DNA from: Desulfovibrio aminophilus
Lineage (GTDB): Bacteria; Desulfobacterota; Desulfovibrionia; Desulfovibrionales; Desulfovibrionaceae
Reading direction: 5' to 3'
NCBI RefSeq assembly: GCF_023660105.1
Contig: NZ_JAMHGA010000023.1
Location: forward strand, 62,001 to 126,000
Length of the DNA: 64,000 nt
Part shown: positions 43,314 through 52,140 of the stretch, in pieces
Layout of the letters: every line of letters begins with the position of its first letter
Position numbering within the stretch: the first letter of the stretch is position 1
Translations under genes and position numbers: made by a program
Notes under the pieces: model-generated
Databases searched by the model: none
What the model was told of the DNA's origin: nothing
Seen by the model: only the letters and a program-made list of their open reading frames with translations

Positions 43314-43349
43314 GGACCCCCGGCCCGCCCGCCGGGGGTCCTTTTTTTT
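43314..43349 (+). terminator. rho-independent terminator of the ferredoxin gene
   Basis: The stem GGACCCCCGG/CCGGGGGTCC (43314-43323 with 43332-43341) is followed by eight T, 38 bp after the ferredoxin stop. Confidence 0.93.
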
Positions 43350-43408
43350 CGCCCCCTCTCCCCCTCCGGCCCGGCCGGGCTTGCGGGTTCCACGGTTTTC
43401 CGCTAGGT

Positions 43409-43438
43409 TTGAAAAAATCTAGAAAAACTGAATAAATA
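43409..43438 (+). promoter_or_regulatory. AT-rich promoter candidate of the RlpA-like gene
   Basis: TTGAAA (43409-43414), an 18-base spacer and TAAATA (43433-43438) lie in a 45-bp AT-rich island, rare for this window. The match to -10 is only 3 of 6. Confidence 0.3.
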
Positions 43439-43458
43439 AAGGAATCCAAGGGGTTGAC

Positions 43459-44487
43459 ATGAAAACCCTGCATATCGCCCTGATCGCGGCCCTGACCCTC
43501 GTCCTGCTCACCGGCTGCGCCGCCAGGCAGCGGCCCGATCTGCCCGAGGAGCTCGAACAGGCCGAGGAGACCGAGGCGGTTCTCGGCCCGGACCAGCCCC
43601 ACCGCGCCCAGGAGGAGAAGGCCAGGCCCCAGGCCAAGGCCCTGGCCCGCGAATCCGACCTCACCGACCACCAGATGGCCGCGCTCAAGCAGTCCCTGGG
43701 CAAGGACGCCTTCGACCAGACCGGCCAGGGAGCCTGGACCGATCTCCCCGGCCAGGGCCAGGGCGGGCTCACGGCGGCCCACGCCACCCTGCCCGTGGGC
43801 TCCAAGGTGGAGGTCACCAACCTGGACAACAGCCGCCGCGCGGTGGTCATGATCACCGACCGCAATCCCTCCGGCGGGCGGCTCATCGAGGTGTCACGCT
43901 CGGCCGCCGAGCAACTCGGCATGACCGGCGCGGCCACGGCCCAGGTCGGCCTGCGGGTGTTGGACCGGCCCCGGGGCAAGGCCGCCAAGGCGGCCGCGGC
44001 GAAGGCCGCGGCGGCCGCGAGGAAGCCCAAGGCCGCGCCCGCGCCCAAGCGGGTCCAGGCGGAAGAGGACGAGAACGCGGTGAGCCCGGAGGACCGGATC
44101 ACCGCCGACGAGGCCGAGGGCCGCGTGAGCGCCCCGAGGGCCGCCTCCAAGTCCAAGCCCGCGAAGACCAAGACGGCCCAGGCCGCTCCGGCCAAGGCCG
44201 CCAAGACTCCCGCCGCGCAGGCCAAGGCGGCGCAGGCCGCGCCCACGGCCTCCGGCGGCCGCTACTATGTGCAGGTGGGGTCGTTCTCGAACAAGGCCAA
44301 CGCCGAGGCGCTGGTGAAGCGCCTCAAGGCCCAGGGCTACGGAAGCTCCCGCATGGCGGAGAGCCGCAAGGACGGCAAGACGCTCTACAGGGTCCAGGCG
44401 GGCGCGTTCGCGGACAAGGCCCGCGCCGGCGCCGCCCAGGGCGCGCTCAAGGGGGAGTTCCCCTCGAGCTACATCGTGGGCGACTAG
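43459..44487 (+). CDS. RlpA-like DPBB and SPOR-domain lipoprotein
   Basis: A 342-residue lipoprotein: signal ALIAALTLVLLTGC, a shortened double-psi beta-barrel (GLTAAHATLPVGSKVEV...VMITDRNPSGGRLIEVSRSAAEQLG), an Ala/Lys-rich linker, and a C-terminal SPOR domain (RYYVQVGSFSNKANAEALVKRL). RlpA proteins are septal lytic transglycosylases. The His and Asp regions (TAAH, TDRNP) are present, but the usual segment with the conserved Glu before LTAAH is missing, so activity is uncertain. ATG 43459 has AAGGGG upstream. Confidence 0.78.
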   Translation: MKTLHIALIAALTLVLLTGCAARQRPDLPEELEQAEETEAVLGPDQPHRAQEEKARPQAKALARESDLTDHQMAALKQSLGKDAFDQTGQGAWTDLPGQGQGGLTAAHATLPVGSKVEVTNLDNSRRAVVMITDRNPSGGRLIEVSRSAAEQLGMTGAATAQVGLRVLDRPRGKAAKAAAAKAAAAARKPKAAPAPKRVQAEEDENAVSPEDRITADEAEGRVSAPRAASKSKPAKTKTAQAAPAKAAKTPAAQAKAAQAAPTASGGRYYVQVGSFSNKANAEALVKRLKAQGYGSSRMAESRKDGKTLYRVQAGAFADKARAGAAQGALKGEFPSSYIVGD

Positions 44488-44774
44488 GGGTTCAGCTCGG
44501 CCCGGAACTTGCGGGACAGGCGGAAGACCACGACCTTGCGCGGCGGCAGGGTGATGGTCTGGCTGGTCTGCGGGTTGCGTCCCTTGCGGGCCTTCTTGGG
44601 GTAGGCCTCGAACTTGCCGAAGCCGCTCACGAGCAGGGCGTGGTCCTTCTTGATGGACTGTTTCATGAGATCCAGCACCACCTCGACCAGCTCCTTGATC
44701 TCGGCGCGGTTCTTGTCCGTCTTCTCGTAGATGTAATCCACGATGCCGGCCTTGGTCAGGGTCTGCCCGCTCAT
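44484..44774 (-). CDS. HU/IHF-family DNA-binding protein
   Basis: A 96-residue nucleoid protein. It has the family start TLTKAGIVDYIYEKT, the dimer core LLVSGFGKFEA, and the DNA arm KARKGRNPQTSQTITLPPRKVVVF. The GRNP arm with a longer tail is closer to IHF than HU. CAAGGAGG precedes ATG 44774. Its stop overlaps that of the convergent RlpA-like gene by 4 bp. Confidence 0.92.
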   Translation of the reverse strand: MSGQTLTKAGIVDYIYEKTDKNRAEIKELVEVVLDLMKQSIKKDHALLVSGFGKFEAYPKKARKGRNPQTSQTITLPPRKVVVFRLSRKFRAELNP

Positions 44775-44804
44775 GTTCGCCTCCTTGGGGCCCTTCTGCC
44801 CGTC

Positions 44805-45218
44805 TCAGATCCTGGCGCGGATGGCCTCGGCCAACCGGGCCATTTCCTCCTGCCCGGCATAGGACGACTGGGCCCAGAGGGCCAGCCCGTCGCCCGCGTT
44901 CCGGGGAATCAGGTGGAAGTGGGCGTGGGGCACCAGCTGCCCCGCCGCCTCGCGGTTGTTCATGCCCACGTTGAGCCCTTCGGCGCCGGTGGCCGCGACC
45001 ACGGCCCGCCCCACGGCCTGCATGGCCGCCAGGAGGTCGTCGCCCAGTCCGGCGGGAAGGCTCCAAAGGTCGGGATGGTGCGCCTTGGGCAGCACCAGGG
45101 CGTGGCCCTTGCGCACCGGGGCGATGTCCAGGAAGGCCAGGACCGTCTCGGTCTCATACAGCTTGGCGCAGGGGATTTCCCCGGCCACGATCCGGCAGAA
45201 GATGCACTCGCTGGACAT
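44805..45218 (-). CDS. HIT-family nucleotide hydrolase
   Basis: A 137-residue HIT protein. The N-terminal CIFCRIVAGEIP and the catalytic triad VPHAHFHLIPR (HxHxH) are intact, so it should hydrolyse nucleotide phosphoramidates or adenosine 5'-phosphoramidate. ATG 45218 has GGAG upstream. It is transcribed with the HU/IHF gene 30 bp downstream. Confidence 0.9.
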   Translation of the reverse strand: MSSECIFCRIVAGEIPCAKLYETETVLAFLDIAPVRKGHALVLPKAHHPDLWSLPAGLGDDLLAAMQAVGRAVVAATGAEGLNVGMNNREAAGQLVPHAHFHLIPRNAGDGLALWAQSSYAGQEEMARLAEAIRARI

Positions 45219-45318
45219 TCCCAGGTCTCCCAACCAGTTGCGGAATCGGCTTGAAACCTCGTTCGACGGGGCCAAGCTCCACGTATACAATCCTATTTAT
45301 CTCAACCGCATTGGTATA

Positions 45319-47211
45319 TCAAGGAATATCCTCGCCCCCGCCGGACGGCCCGCTCCCGGCCGACGAATCGTCGGGGCCGGGCGCATACTCCGGGGCCAGT
45401 TCGCGGAAGGCCGCCCGGATGGCGGCCGCGTCGTGGGCCTCGGCGGCCCGGGCCAGCCGCTCCACCCCGCGCGCCACGAATCCGGGGTCCGGCGGCGCGG
45501 AGCCCAGGACGAGAATCTTTTCGTGCTCCGTGCGCAAAATGCCCTCGCCCTCGGTGATGAGCTCCTCGCTGAGCTTCTCGCCGGGCCGCAGCCCGGTGAA
45601 GACGATGCGCACGTCCCGGTCCGGCTCCTTGCCCGAGAGCCGGATGAGATCCCGGGCCATGTCCGCGATCCGCACCGGCACGCCCATGTCCAGGACGAAG
45701 ACCTCCCCGCCCCGGCCCATGGCCCCGGCCTGGAGGATGAGCTGGGCCGCCTCGGTGATGCTCATGAAGTAGCGCGCGGCCTCGGGGTGGGTCACGGTCA
45801 CGGGCCCGCCGCGCCCGATCTGGCGGCGGAAGAGCGGGACCACCGAGCCGCTGGAGCCGAGCACGTTGCCGAAGCGCACGGCCATGAAGCGCGTGGGCCC
45901 CTCCGCGAAGCAGGCCATGAGCAGCTCCGTGACCCGCTTGGACGCGCCCATGACGTTGGTCGGCCGCACGGCCTTGTCCGTGGACACGAGCACGAAGCGC
46001 TCCACCCCGGCGGCGACGGCGGCGGCCATGAGCTCCCGCGTGCCGAGCACGTTGTTGCGCACGGCCTGCCAGGGGTTCTCCTCCATCATGGGCACGTGCT
46101 TGTAGGCCGCCGCGTGGAAGATCACGGCCGGGCGGTGCTCGGCCAGGACCCGGTCCAGGAGGGCCCGATCCGTGACGCTGCCGAGCACCACGGCCAATCG
46201 GCCGAAGCCCAGCTCCCGCTCCAGCTCGTCACGCGCGGCGTAGAGGTTGTACTCGCCCTGGTCCAGGAGCACGAGCCGTTCGGGGCCGAAGCCGATGATC
46301 CGGCGGGCCAGTTCCGAGCCGATGGACCCGCCGCAGCCCGTGACCAGAATCACTCGTCCGGCCAGCATGGCGCGGATGCCCGCCTCGTCCAGGCGCACCT
46401 CCTCGCGGCCCAGGAGGTCGGCGTAGTCCACCTCGCGCAGGGCCGCCGCCACCCCGGAGCCGTCCAGCAGCCGGTCCAGGGCGGGCAGGATCTTGTGCGG
46501 CAGGCCCGAGGCCCGGCAGGCCTCCAGCATGGCCCGCATCTCGTCCGGCGTGGCCCGCGACACCGCGATGACCACCTCGTCCACGGCCTCGCGCGCGGCC
46601 ACGGCCGCCAGCTCGGACACGGGCCCGAGCACGGGCAGGTCGTGGATGGTCCGGCCGCGCTTGGTCGGGTCGTCGTCCAGGAAGCCCACGGGCCGCAGCC
46701 CCAGCCCCGGGTCGGCGTTCATCTCGCGCAGGAGCATCTCCCCGGCCCGGCCCGCGCCAACGATGAGCGCGCGGCGGCCCGGTCCGGCGGTCCCGGCGCG
46801 GCGGGCGAAAAAGGTCCGCACCCCCAGGCGCAGGCCCGAGGTCAGCAGCAGGGAGAGCAGTCCGTCCAGGACGAATACGCTGCGGGAAAAGCCCACGAAG
46901 CCGTGGCGGTAGAGAATGACCACCACCAGGAGCAGCTCGGCCAGGGCCACGGCCCGCACCAGGCGCTTCAGGTCCGTCAGGCCGGTGTAGCGCCACATGC
47001 CCCGGTACAGGCCGAAGAGCAGGAACAGCGCGGCCTTGAGCGGCACGGCCGCGACAAGCAGGCCGGGAATCTGCTCCGCGAAGGCGGGCGGCGGGGCGAA
47101 ATCGAAACGCAGCTGGTAGGCCAGCCAGAGCGACAGGCCGAAGAGCAGGGCGTCGGCCCCGGCCATGAGCCAGAAACGCGGGTTGCGCGCGTTGGCCAGG
47201 GGCGCGCGCAT
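45319..47211 (-). CDS. membrane NDP-sugar 4,6-dehydratase (PglF/WbpM/CapD family)
   Basis: A 630-residue enzyme. Four membrane helices fill the first 130 residues, a CoA-binding-like Rossmann domain follows (ALIVGAGRAGEMLLREM), and then the SDR catalytic domain (VTGCGGSIGSELARRI near 285; STDKAVRPTNVMGASKR as active site). It makes UDP-4-keto-6-deoxy sugars, the first step to bacillosamine or related sugars. ATG 47211 overlaps the stop of the aminotransferase gene. Confidence 0.9.
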   Translation of the reverse strand: MRAPLANARNPRFWLMAGADALLFGLSLWLAYQLRFDFAPPPAFAEQIPGLLVAAVPLKAALFLLFGLYRGMWRYTGLTDLKRLVRAVALAELLLVVVILYRHGFVGFSRSVFVLDGLLSLLLTSGLRLGVRTFFARRAGTAGPGRRALIVGAGRAGEMLLREMNADPGLGLRPVGFLDDDPTKRGRTIHDLPVLGPVSELAAVAAREAVDEVVIAVSRATPDEMRAMLEACRASGLPHKILPALDRLLDGSGVAAALREVDYADLLGREEVRLDEAGIRAMLAGRVILVTGCGGSIGSELARRIIGFGPERLVLLDQGEYNLYAARDELERELGFGRLAVVLGSVTDRALLDRVLAEHRPAVIFHAAAYKHVPMMEENPWQAVRNNVLGTRELMAAAVAAGVERFVLVSTDKAVRPTNVMGASKRVTELLMACFAEGPTRFMAVRFGNVLGSSGSVVPLFRRQIGRGGPVTVTHPEAARYFMSITEAAQLILQAGAMGRGGEVFVLDMGVPVRIADMARDLIRLSGKEPDRDVRIVFTGLRPGEKLSEELITEGEGILRTEHEKILVLGSAPPDPGFVARGVERLARAAEAHDAAAIRAAFRELAPEYAPGPDDSSAGSGPSGGGEDIP

Positions 47212-48341
47212 CAGGCCTTCCCCGCCGCCTCCAGGAGGACGCGGGACACGGCCCGCACGTCCTCCCGGGTCATGGCCGTGCCCGAGGGCAGGCAGAGCCC
47301 GCGCTCGAAAAGCTCCGCGCTCACGGCCCCGCCGAAGACCCGCGCGTCCCGGAACACGGGCTGGAGGTGCATGGGTTTCCACATGGGCCGGGACTCCATG
47401 TCCCGGGCCTCCAGGACCAGGCGGGCCGCCTCGCGGTCCAGGCCGAAGGCCTCCCGGTCCAGGAGGACCACCGTGAGCCAGCGGTTGCCCCGGCACCACT
47501 CCGCCTCGGGCATGAACGAGACGCCCGGAGCCCGGCCCAGGAACTCCCGGTATTCGTCGAAGATCTCCCGCCGCCGGGCCACCCGGCCGGGCAGGGCCCG
47601 CAGCTGGCCCAGGCCGATGGCGGCCAGCACGTTGCTCAGGCGGTAGTTGTAGCCGAGGGTGCTGTGCTCATAGTGCGGGGCCGGGTCGCGGGCCTGCTGC
47701 GAGAGCCGCCGGGCCTCGGCGATGAGGGCCGCGTCGTCCGAGGCCAGCAGGCCGCCGCCCCCGGCGGTGATGATCTTGTTGCCGTTGAAGGAGAAGGCCG
47801 CCGCGCGCGCGCCCTTGCCCGCGTGCCGCCCCTTGTAGGTGGAGCCCACGGATTCGGCCGCGTCCACCAGCAGGGGCACGCCGTGGCGGTCGCAGATTTC
47901 CTGGAGCCGGTCGTAGTCCGCGCAGTGGCCATAGAGGTCCGTGGGCGCCACGGCGCGCACCCTCCGGCCCTCGCGGACGTAGGCCTCCAGGGCCTCCTCC
48001 AGGAGGCCGGGGTCCATGGTCCAGGTGGCCCGATCGCAGTCCACGAAGGCGAGTTCCGCGCCGAGCTGCGCGGCCGGGGCCACGCCGCCCACGAAGGTCA
48101 GGGTGGAGGCCAGGACCACGTCTCCGGGGCCGACCCCGAGCATGCGCAGGCCCAGGTGCAGGGCCGCCGTGCCGCTGGACAGGGCCAGGCAGTGGCGGAT
48201 GCCGCACATCTCCGCGAAGGCCCGCTCGAAGGCTTCGAGCATGGGCCCGAGGGGCGCGATCCAGCCCGAGTCGAAGGCCCCCCGGACGAGCTCGAATTCC
48301 TCTCCGCTCAAGTGCGGCGGCGAAAGAAACAGGCGCGGCAT
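47211..48341 (-). CDS. DegT/DnrJ aminotransferase (PglE/LegC-like)
   Basis: A 376-residue PLP enzyme. The Lys that binds PLP is in FSFNGNKIITAGGGG, a form typical of PglE and LegC, and SSGTAALHLGLRMLG binds the cofactor phosphate. It should aminate the 4-keto sugar made by the dehydratase, with glutamate as donor. ATG 48341 has a GGGAG upstream. It is in the same operon as the dehydratase. Confidence 0.87.
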   Translation of the reverse strand: MPRLFLSPPHLSGEEFELVRGAFDSGWIAPLGPMLEAFERAFAEMCGIRHCLALSSGTAALHLGLRMLGVGPGDVVLASTLTFVGGVAPAAQLGAELAFVDCDRATWTMDPGLLEEALEAYVREGRRVRAVAPTDLYGHCADYDRLQEICDRHGVPLLVDAAESVGSTYKGRHAGKGARAAAFSFNGNKIITAGGGGLLASDDAALIAEARRLSQQARDPAPHYEHSTLGYNYRLSNVLAAIGLGQLRALPGRVARRREIFDEYREFLGRAPGVSFMPEAEWCRGNRWLTVVLLDREAFGLDREAARLVLEARDMESRPMWKPMHLQPVFRDARVFGGAVSAELFERGLCLPSGTAMTREDVRAVSRVLLEAAGKA

Positions 48342-48421
48342 GCGGTTCTCCCGGGCCGGAGGGCCTGCCACGGGCTCCCGGCCGGTTTGCGATCGTGGAC
48401 GCCGTTCCGGCGTTGAAAAGA

Positions 48422-49051
48422 TCAGCGGGGGCGGGCGGGAACGCCCACCACCGTGGTTCCGGGGGCCACGTCGCGCACGGCCACGGCCCCGGCCCCCACG
48501 ACGCAACGGTCGCCCAGGCGCACGCGAGGCAGGACCGTGGACCCGATGCCCACCAGGACATCCTCGCCCACCACGCACTCGCCGCCCAGGACCGCGCCCG
48601 GGGCCACGTGGGCGTGGGGCCCGATGCGGTTGTGGTGCTCCACGACGCAGCCGGTGTTCAGGATGCTGTCCGCCAGGATCACGGCCCCGGTGTTGACCAC
48701 GGCCCGGGCGCAGACCATGCAGCCGGGCTCCAGGATCACGCCCGGGGCCAGCACGGCCGAGGGATGCACGGCGTTGGCGAAGTTCTCGCCCGCGGCCAGG
48801 AGGTGCTCGTACAGACGGCGGCGGCGGGCGTTGTCCCCGATGGCCACGATGACCGCGTCGTGGGACACGGCGTTCAGGTCCTGATCCTGGCCGAGCACCG
48901 GCAGGCCCAGGAAGACCCGGCCCTGGAGGTTCGGATTGCCGTCCAGGAAGCCGATGGGATGCACGTCCCCGTCACCCGCCGCGCGCATGGCCAGAAGGAT
49001 GTCGGCCACCACCTGGCCGTGGCCCCCCGCGCCGATGACGAGAACGTCCAT
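48422..49051 (-). CDS. PglD/NeuD-type sugar O/N-acetyltransferase
   Basis: A 209-residue enzyme with an N-terminal Rossmann-like domain (VLVIGAGGHGQVVADIL) and a C-terminal left-handed beta-helix of hexapeptide repeats (APGVILEPGCMVCARAVVN, APGAVLGGECVVGEDVLVG). Catalytic His lies in CVVEHHNRIGPHAHVAPG. It acetylates the 4-amino sugar with acetyl-CoA. ATG 49051 is 2 bp after the preceding stop. Confidence 0.87.
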   Translation of the reverse strand: MDVLVIGAGGHGQVVADILLAMRAAGDGDVHPIGFLDGNPNLQGRVFLGLPVLGQDQDLNAVSHDAVIVAIGDNARRRRLYEHLLAAGENFANAVHPSAVLAPGVILEPGCMVCARAVVNTGAVILADSILNTGCVVEHHNRIGPHAHVAPGAVLGGECVVGEDVLVGIGSTVLPRVRLGDRCVVGAGAVAVRDVAPGTTVVGVPARPR

Positions 49052-49053
49052 GT

Positions 49054-50220
49054 TCAACCCTCCGCGAGAATGAGGCGCACGGCCTCGACCACGTCGGCCA
49101 CGTCCGCGTCCGAGAGCTTGGGCGACAGCGGCAGGCTCACGGTGCGCCGCCCGATGTTCATGGCCTCGGGCCAGTGCTCGGGCCGCCAGCCGAAGCGCTG
49201 CTGGTAGTAGGGGTGTTCGGGCACGGACAGGTAGTGCACGCCCACGCCGATGCCCTCGCGGGTCATGCGGGTGAGGAACTCGTCGCGGGACACGCCGCAG
49301 CGGTCCTTGTCCACCAGGACGGTGTAGAGGTGCCGGGCGTGGCGGGTCTCCGGCTCCTCGGGCGCCGGCAGGCCCAGGGGCAGGCCCGCGAAGGCCTTGT
49401 CGTACATCTCCCAGACCGCCCGGCGGCGGACGAGGTTCCCCTCCACGCGGGCCAGTTGGTGGATGCCGATGGCGGCCTGAAGATCCATCATGTTGTACTT
49501 GAACCCGGCCTCGACCACGAAATAGTGCTTGTAGCCCTCGTCCCCGAAGCGCTTCCAGGCGTCGGCGGACATGCCGTGCAGGCCCAGGATCTTGATCCGG
49601 GCCATGCGCTCGGCGTCCGAGGACACGACCATGCCGCCCTCGCCCGTGGCCACGTTCTTGGTGGCGTAGAAGCTGAAGCAGCCGAGGTCGCCGAAGGCGC
49701 CCACGTGGCGGCCGCGCCAGGTGGTCTCGATGGCGTGGGCGCAGTCCTCCACCAGGAACAGGCCGTGCTCCCGGGCCAGGGCGGTGAGCGCGTCCATGTC
49801 GCAGGGCCGTCCGGCGAAGTGCACGGGCAGGATGGCCCGGGTGCGCGGGGTGATCTTCTCGCGCACGCGCTCGGGGTCGATGTTCATGGTCCGAGGGTCC
49901 ACGTCGGCCAGGACCGGCGTGGCTCCGGCGTGGATGATGGCGTTCACCGAGGCGCAGAAGGTCAGCGGCGTGGTGATGACCTCGTCGCCGGGCTTGAGGT
50001 CCAGGGCCACCAGGGCCAGGTGCAGGGCCGCGGTGCAGGAGTTCAGGGCCGCGGCGTGGGGCGCGCCCACGTAGGCCGCGAAGTCGGTCTGAAAGCGGGC
50101 CACCTTGGGCCCGGTGCCGAGCCAGCCGGAGCGCATGCTGGCCACGACCTCGTCCACCTCCTCCTGGAGGATGAGCGGGGAACCGAAGATGAGAAAACGC
50201 TCCTTGGGGCGTACGGGCAT
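49054..50220 (-). CDS. second DegT/DnrJ/EryC1 aminotransferase (ArnB/PseC-like)
   Basis: A 388-residue PLP enzyme with the Lys in CFSFYATKNVATGEGG and LNSCTAALHLALVAL, the form seen in ArnB/PseC/WbpE. It likely aminates another keto sugar, or shares the pathway with the first. It is 4 bp after dapF and 2 bp before the acetyltransferase, so glycan genes are cotranscribed with dapF. Confidence 0.87.
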   Translation of the reverse strand: MPVRPKERFLIFGSPLILQEEVDEVVASMRSGWLGTGPKVARFQTDFAAYVGAPHAAALNSCTAALHLALVALDLKPGDEVITTPLTFCASVNAIIHAGATPVLADVDPRTMNIDPERVREKITPRTRAILPVHFAGRPCDMDALTALAREHGLFLVEDCAHAIETTWRGRHVGAFGDLGCFSFYATKNVATGEGGMVVSSDAERMARIKILGLHGMSADAWKRFGDEGYKHYFVVEAGFKYNMMDLQAAIGIHQLARVEGNLVRRRAVWEMYDKAFAGLPLGLPAPEEPETRHARHLYTVLVDKDRCGVSRDEFLTRMTREGIGVGVHYLSVPEHPYYQQRFGWRPEHWPEAMNIGRRTVSLPLSPKLSDADVADVVEAVRLILAEG

Positions 50221-50224
50221 GGGA

Positions 50225-51076
50225 TCAGTCTCCGGAAAGTCCCAGGGCGCGAGGAAAGAGCTCGCCCCGGAAGGTGAGTTCGGCCGCGCCCTGGAGGAAG
50301 ACCTTGCCGTCCTCCAGGCTCACGCCGAGGGTTTCGCCGCCCGTGGTGGTCAGGGCCGCCGAGGGTCCGGTGAGGTCCAGGCTGGCGGCCACGATCTGGG
50401 AGGCGGCCGCGCCCGTGCCGCAGGCGTATGTTTCGTCCTCCACCCCGCGCTCGTAGGTGCGCAGGAGCATGCGGCCCTTGTCCTGGACCTGGACGAAGTT
50501 CACGTTGGTTCCGGCCGGGGCGAAGCGGCCGTGGAATCGGATGTCGTGGCCGAGCTTGCGCACGTTCACGGCCGCGACGTCCTCCACGAAGAACACCGCG
50601 TGGGGCACGCCCATGACCACGAAATGCAGGCGCAGGATGTCCGCGTCCAGGCTCAGGTCGATGTCCAGGGTCAGGTCCCGGGGCGGGGTGAGCTGGACCT
50701 TGACCAGCCCGGACGCCGGGAAGACCTCGGCGGCGATGGGGCCGGCGTCCGTGCCGAAGGAATGGCGCTCCGGGGCCAGGCCGATGGCGTGGGCCAGCCT
50801 GGCCGCGCACCGCGAGGCGTTGCCGCACATCTCGGCCCGCGAGCCGTCGGAATTGTAGAAATGCCAGCGATAGGCAAGCCCGGAGTCCGCCGGGGCGTCC
50901 TCCAGGAAGAACAGGCCGTCCGCGCCCACGCCGAAGGCCTTGCGGCAGACCTTGCGGGCCCATTCGGCCATGTCGGCCTCGGGCACCCGGGCCGAACGGT
51001 TGTCGATGACCACGAAGTCGTTGCCGCAGCCCTGCATCTTGTGAAAGGGCACGCCGTTGTCGAACATGCTGCTCAT
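50225..51076 (-). CDS. dapF: diaminopimelate epimerase
   Basis: A 283-residue enzyme converting LL- to meso-diaminopimelate for lysine and peptidoglycan. The N-terminal KMQGCGNDFVVID, the first catalytic Cys in MCGNASRC and the second in YACGTGAAAS are all intact. GGGAGG precedes ATG 51076. It heads an operon with four sugar-nucleotide genes. Confidence 0.95.
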   Translation of the reverse strand: MSSMFDNGVPFHKMQGCGNDFVVIDNRSARVPEADMAEWARKVCRKAFGVGADGLFFLEDAPADSGLAYRWHFYNSDGSRAEMCGNASRCAARLAHAIGLAPERHSFGTDAGPIAAEVFPASGLVKVQLTPPRDLTLDIDLSLDADILRLHFVVMGVPHAVFFVEDVAAVNVRKLGHDIRFHGRFAPAGTNVNFVQVQDKGRMLLRTYERGVEDETYACGTGAAASQIVAASLDLTGPSAALTTTGGETLGVSLEDGKVFLQGAAELTFRGELFPRALGLSGD

Positions 51077-51120
51077 GAGGCCTCCCGAACGGCTCATCCT
51101 TGGAGAAAAACCCCCGGCCG

Positions 51121-51999
51121 TCAAGGCTTGAATTGCGAGACGAGCATGCCCGAGAGCATCAGGCCGCAGCCCAGGACGCCGCGCAGGTCCATGCCCTCGC
51201 CCAGGAGCAGGACCCCGGCCAGGGCCGCGAACACGGTCTCCAGGTTGAGGATGATCGCCGCGTGGGCGGGCTTGGCGTCGCGCTGGGCCACCACCTGGAG
51301 GGTGTAGGCCACGCCCACGGACATGAGCCCGCCGTAGAGGATGGGCCAGAATCCGCCCCGCAGCCCGGCCAGGGTGATCTCCTCGCCCGCCAGGGCGACC
51401 CCCAGGCTGAGCGCGGCGCAGACCGCGAACTGGATGCTGGAGAGCCGCACGGCCTGCCCGGCGGTCATGCCCGGGGTCAGCCAGCCGATGAGCAGCACGT
51501 GCCCGGCCCAGAAGAACGCGCCGATGAACACGAGCACGTCGCCGAAATTGACGCTCAGGCTCTCGCCCACGGAGAGGAAATAGAGCCCGGCCAGGGCCAG
51601 GCCCGCGCCGACCCAGGTGCCCAGGCCCACGCGCTGGCCCAGGAAGCGCCCCAGCACGGGCACCAGGACCACGTACATGCCGGTGATGAAGCCCGCCTTG
51701 CCCGCCGTGGTGTAGATCAGGCCCTGCTGCTGGAGCGTGGCCCCGGCGAAGAGCACCAGGCCCAGGAGCAGGCCGCCCCGGCCCATGCCCAGGGGCGGAC
51801 GCCGCAGGATCCGGCCGCTCTCCCCGCGCTCCAGGCGCAGGAACAGCGGCGCCAGGGCCAGGGCGCCCAGGGCGAAGCGCACGCCGTTGAAGGTGAAGGG
51901 GCCCATGTGCTCCATGCCCAGGCGCTGGGCCACGAAGGCGCAGCCCCAAATGAGGGCGGTGATCAGGAGCAGGATGTTGGCGACGGCGCTGCGGCTCAT
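51121..51999 (-). CDS. EamA/DMT-family transporter
   Basis: A 292-residue ten-helix drug/metabolite transporter with the duplicated EamA fold (NILLLITALIWGCAFVAQRLG, and VFIGAFFWAGHVLLIGWL at the second repeat). The substrate is not readable; amino acids or nucleotide-sugar precursors are common. It lies 44 bp upstream of dapF on the same strand. Confidence 0.85.
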   Translation of the reverse strand: MSRSAVANILLLITALIWGCAFVAQRLGMEHMGPFTFNGVRFALGALALAPLFLRLERGESGRILRRPPLGMGRGGLLLGLVLFAGATLQQQGLIYTTAGKAGFITGMYVVLVPVLGRFLGQRVGLGTWVGAGLALAGLYFLSVGESLSVNFGDVLVFIGAFFWAGHVLLIGWLTPGMTAGQAVRLSSIQFAVCAALSLGVALAGEEITLAGLRGGFWPILYGGLMSVGVAYTLQVVAQRDAKPAHAAIILNLETVFAALAGVLLLGEGMDLRGVLGCGLMLSGMLVSQFKP

Positions 52000-52104
52000 G
52001 GATTCTCCGGGAAATGGGGAGGAGCGAACGCCCGTTCTGCCCCTTTGGGCCGCAGATATCAAGCCCCCTTCGGAGGGTCACGAAAAGGCGGGGACGAGGC
52101 TTCA

Positions 52105-52129
52105 GGGCCCCGGGGATGGCCCCGGGGCC
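52105..52129 (-). terminator. hairpin downstream of the nitroreductase gene
   Basis: A 10-bp perfect stem GGCCCCGGGG/CCCCGGGGCC (52106-52115 with 52120-52129) and a 4-base loop starts 12 bp after the nitroreductase stop. No T tract. Confidence 0.55.
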
Positions 52130-52140
52130 GTTCCGTCCGC

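Noticed and set aside
44956..47646. 896-codon plus-strand frame across the HIT and dehydratase genes
   Set aside because: Runs through two real minus-strand genes and the gap between them; translation is Arg/Gly/His-rich.
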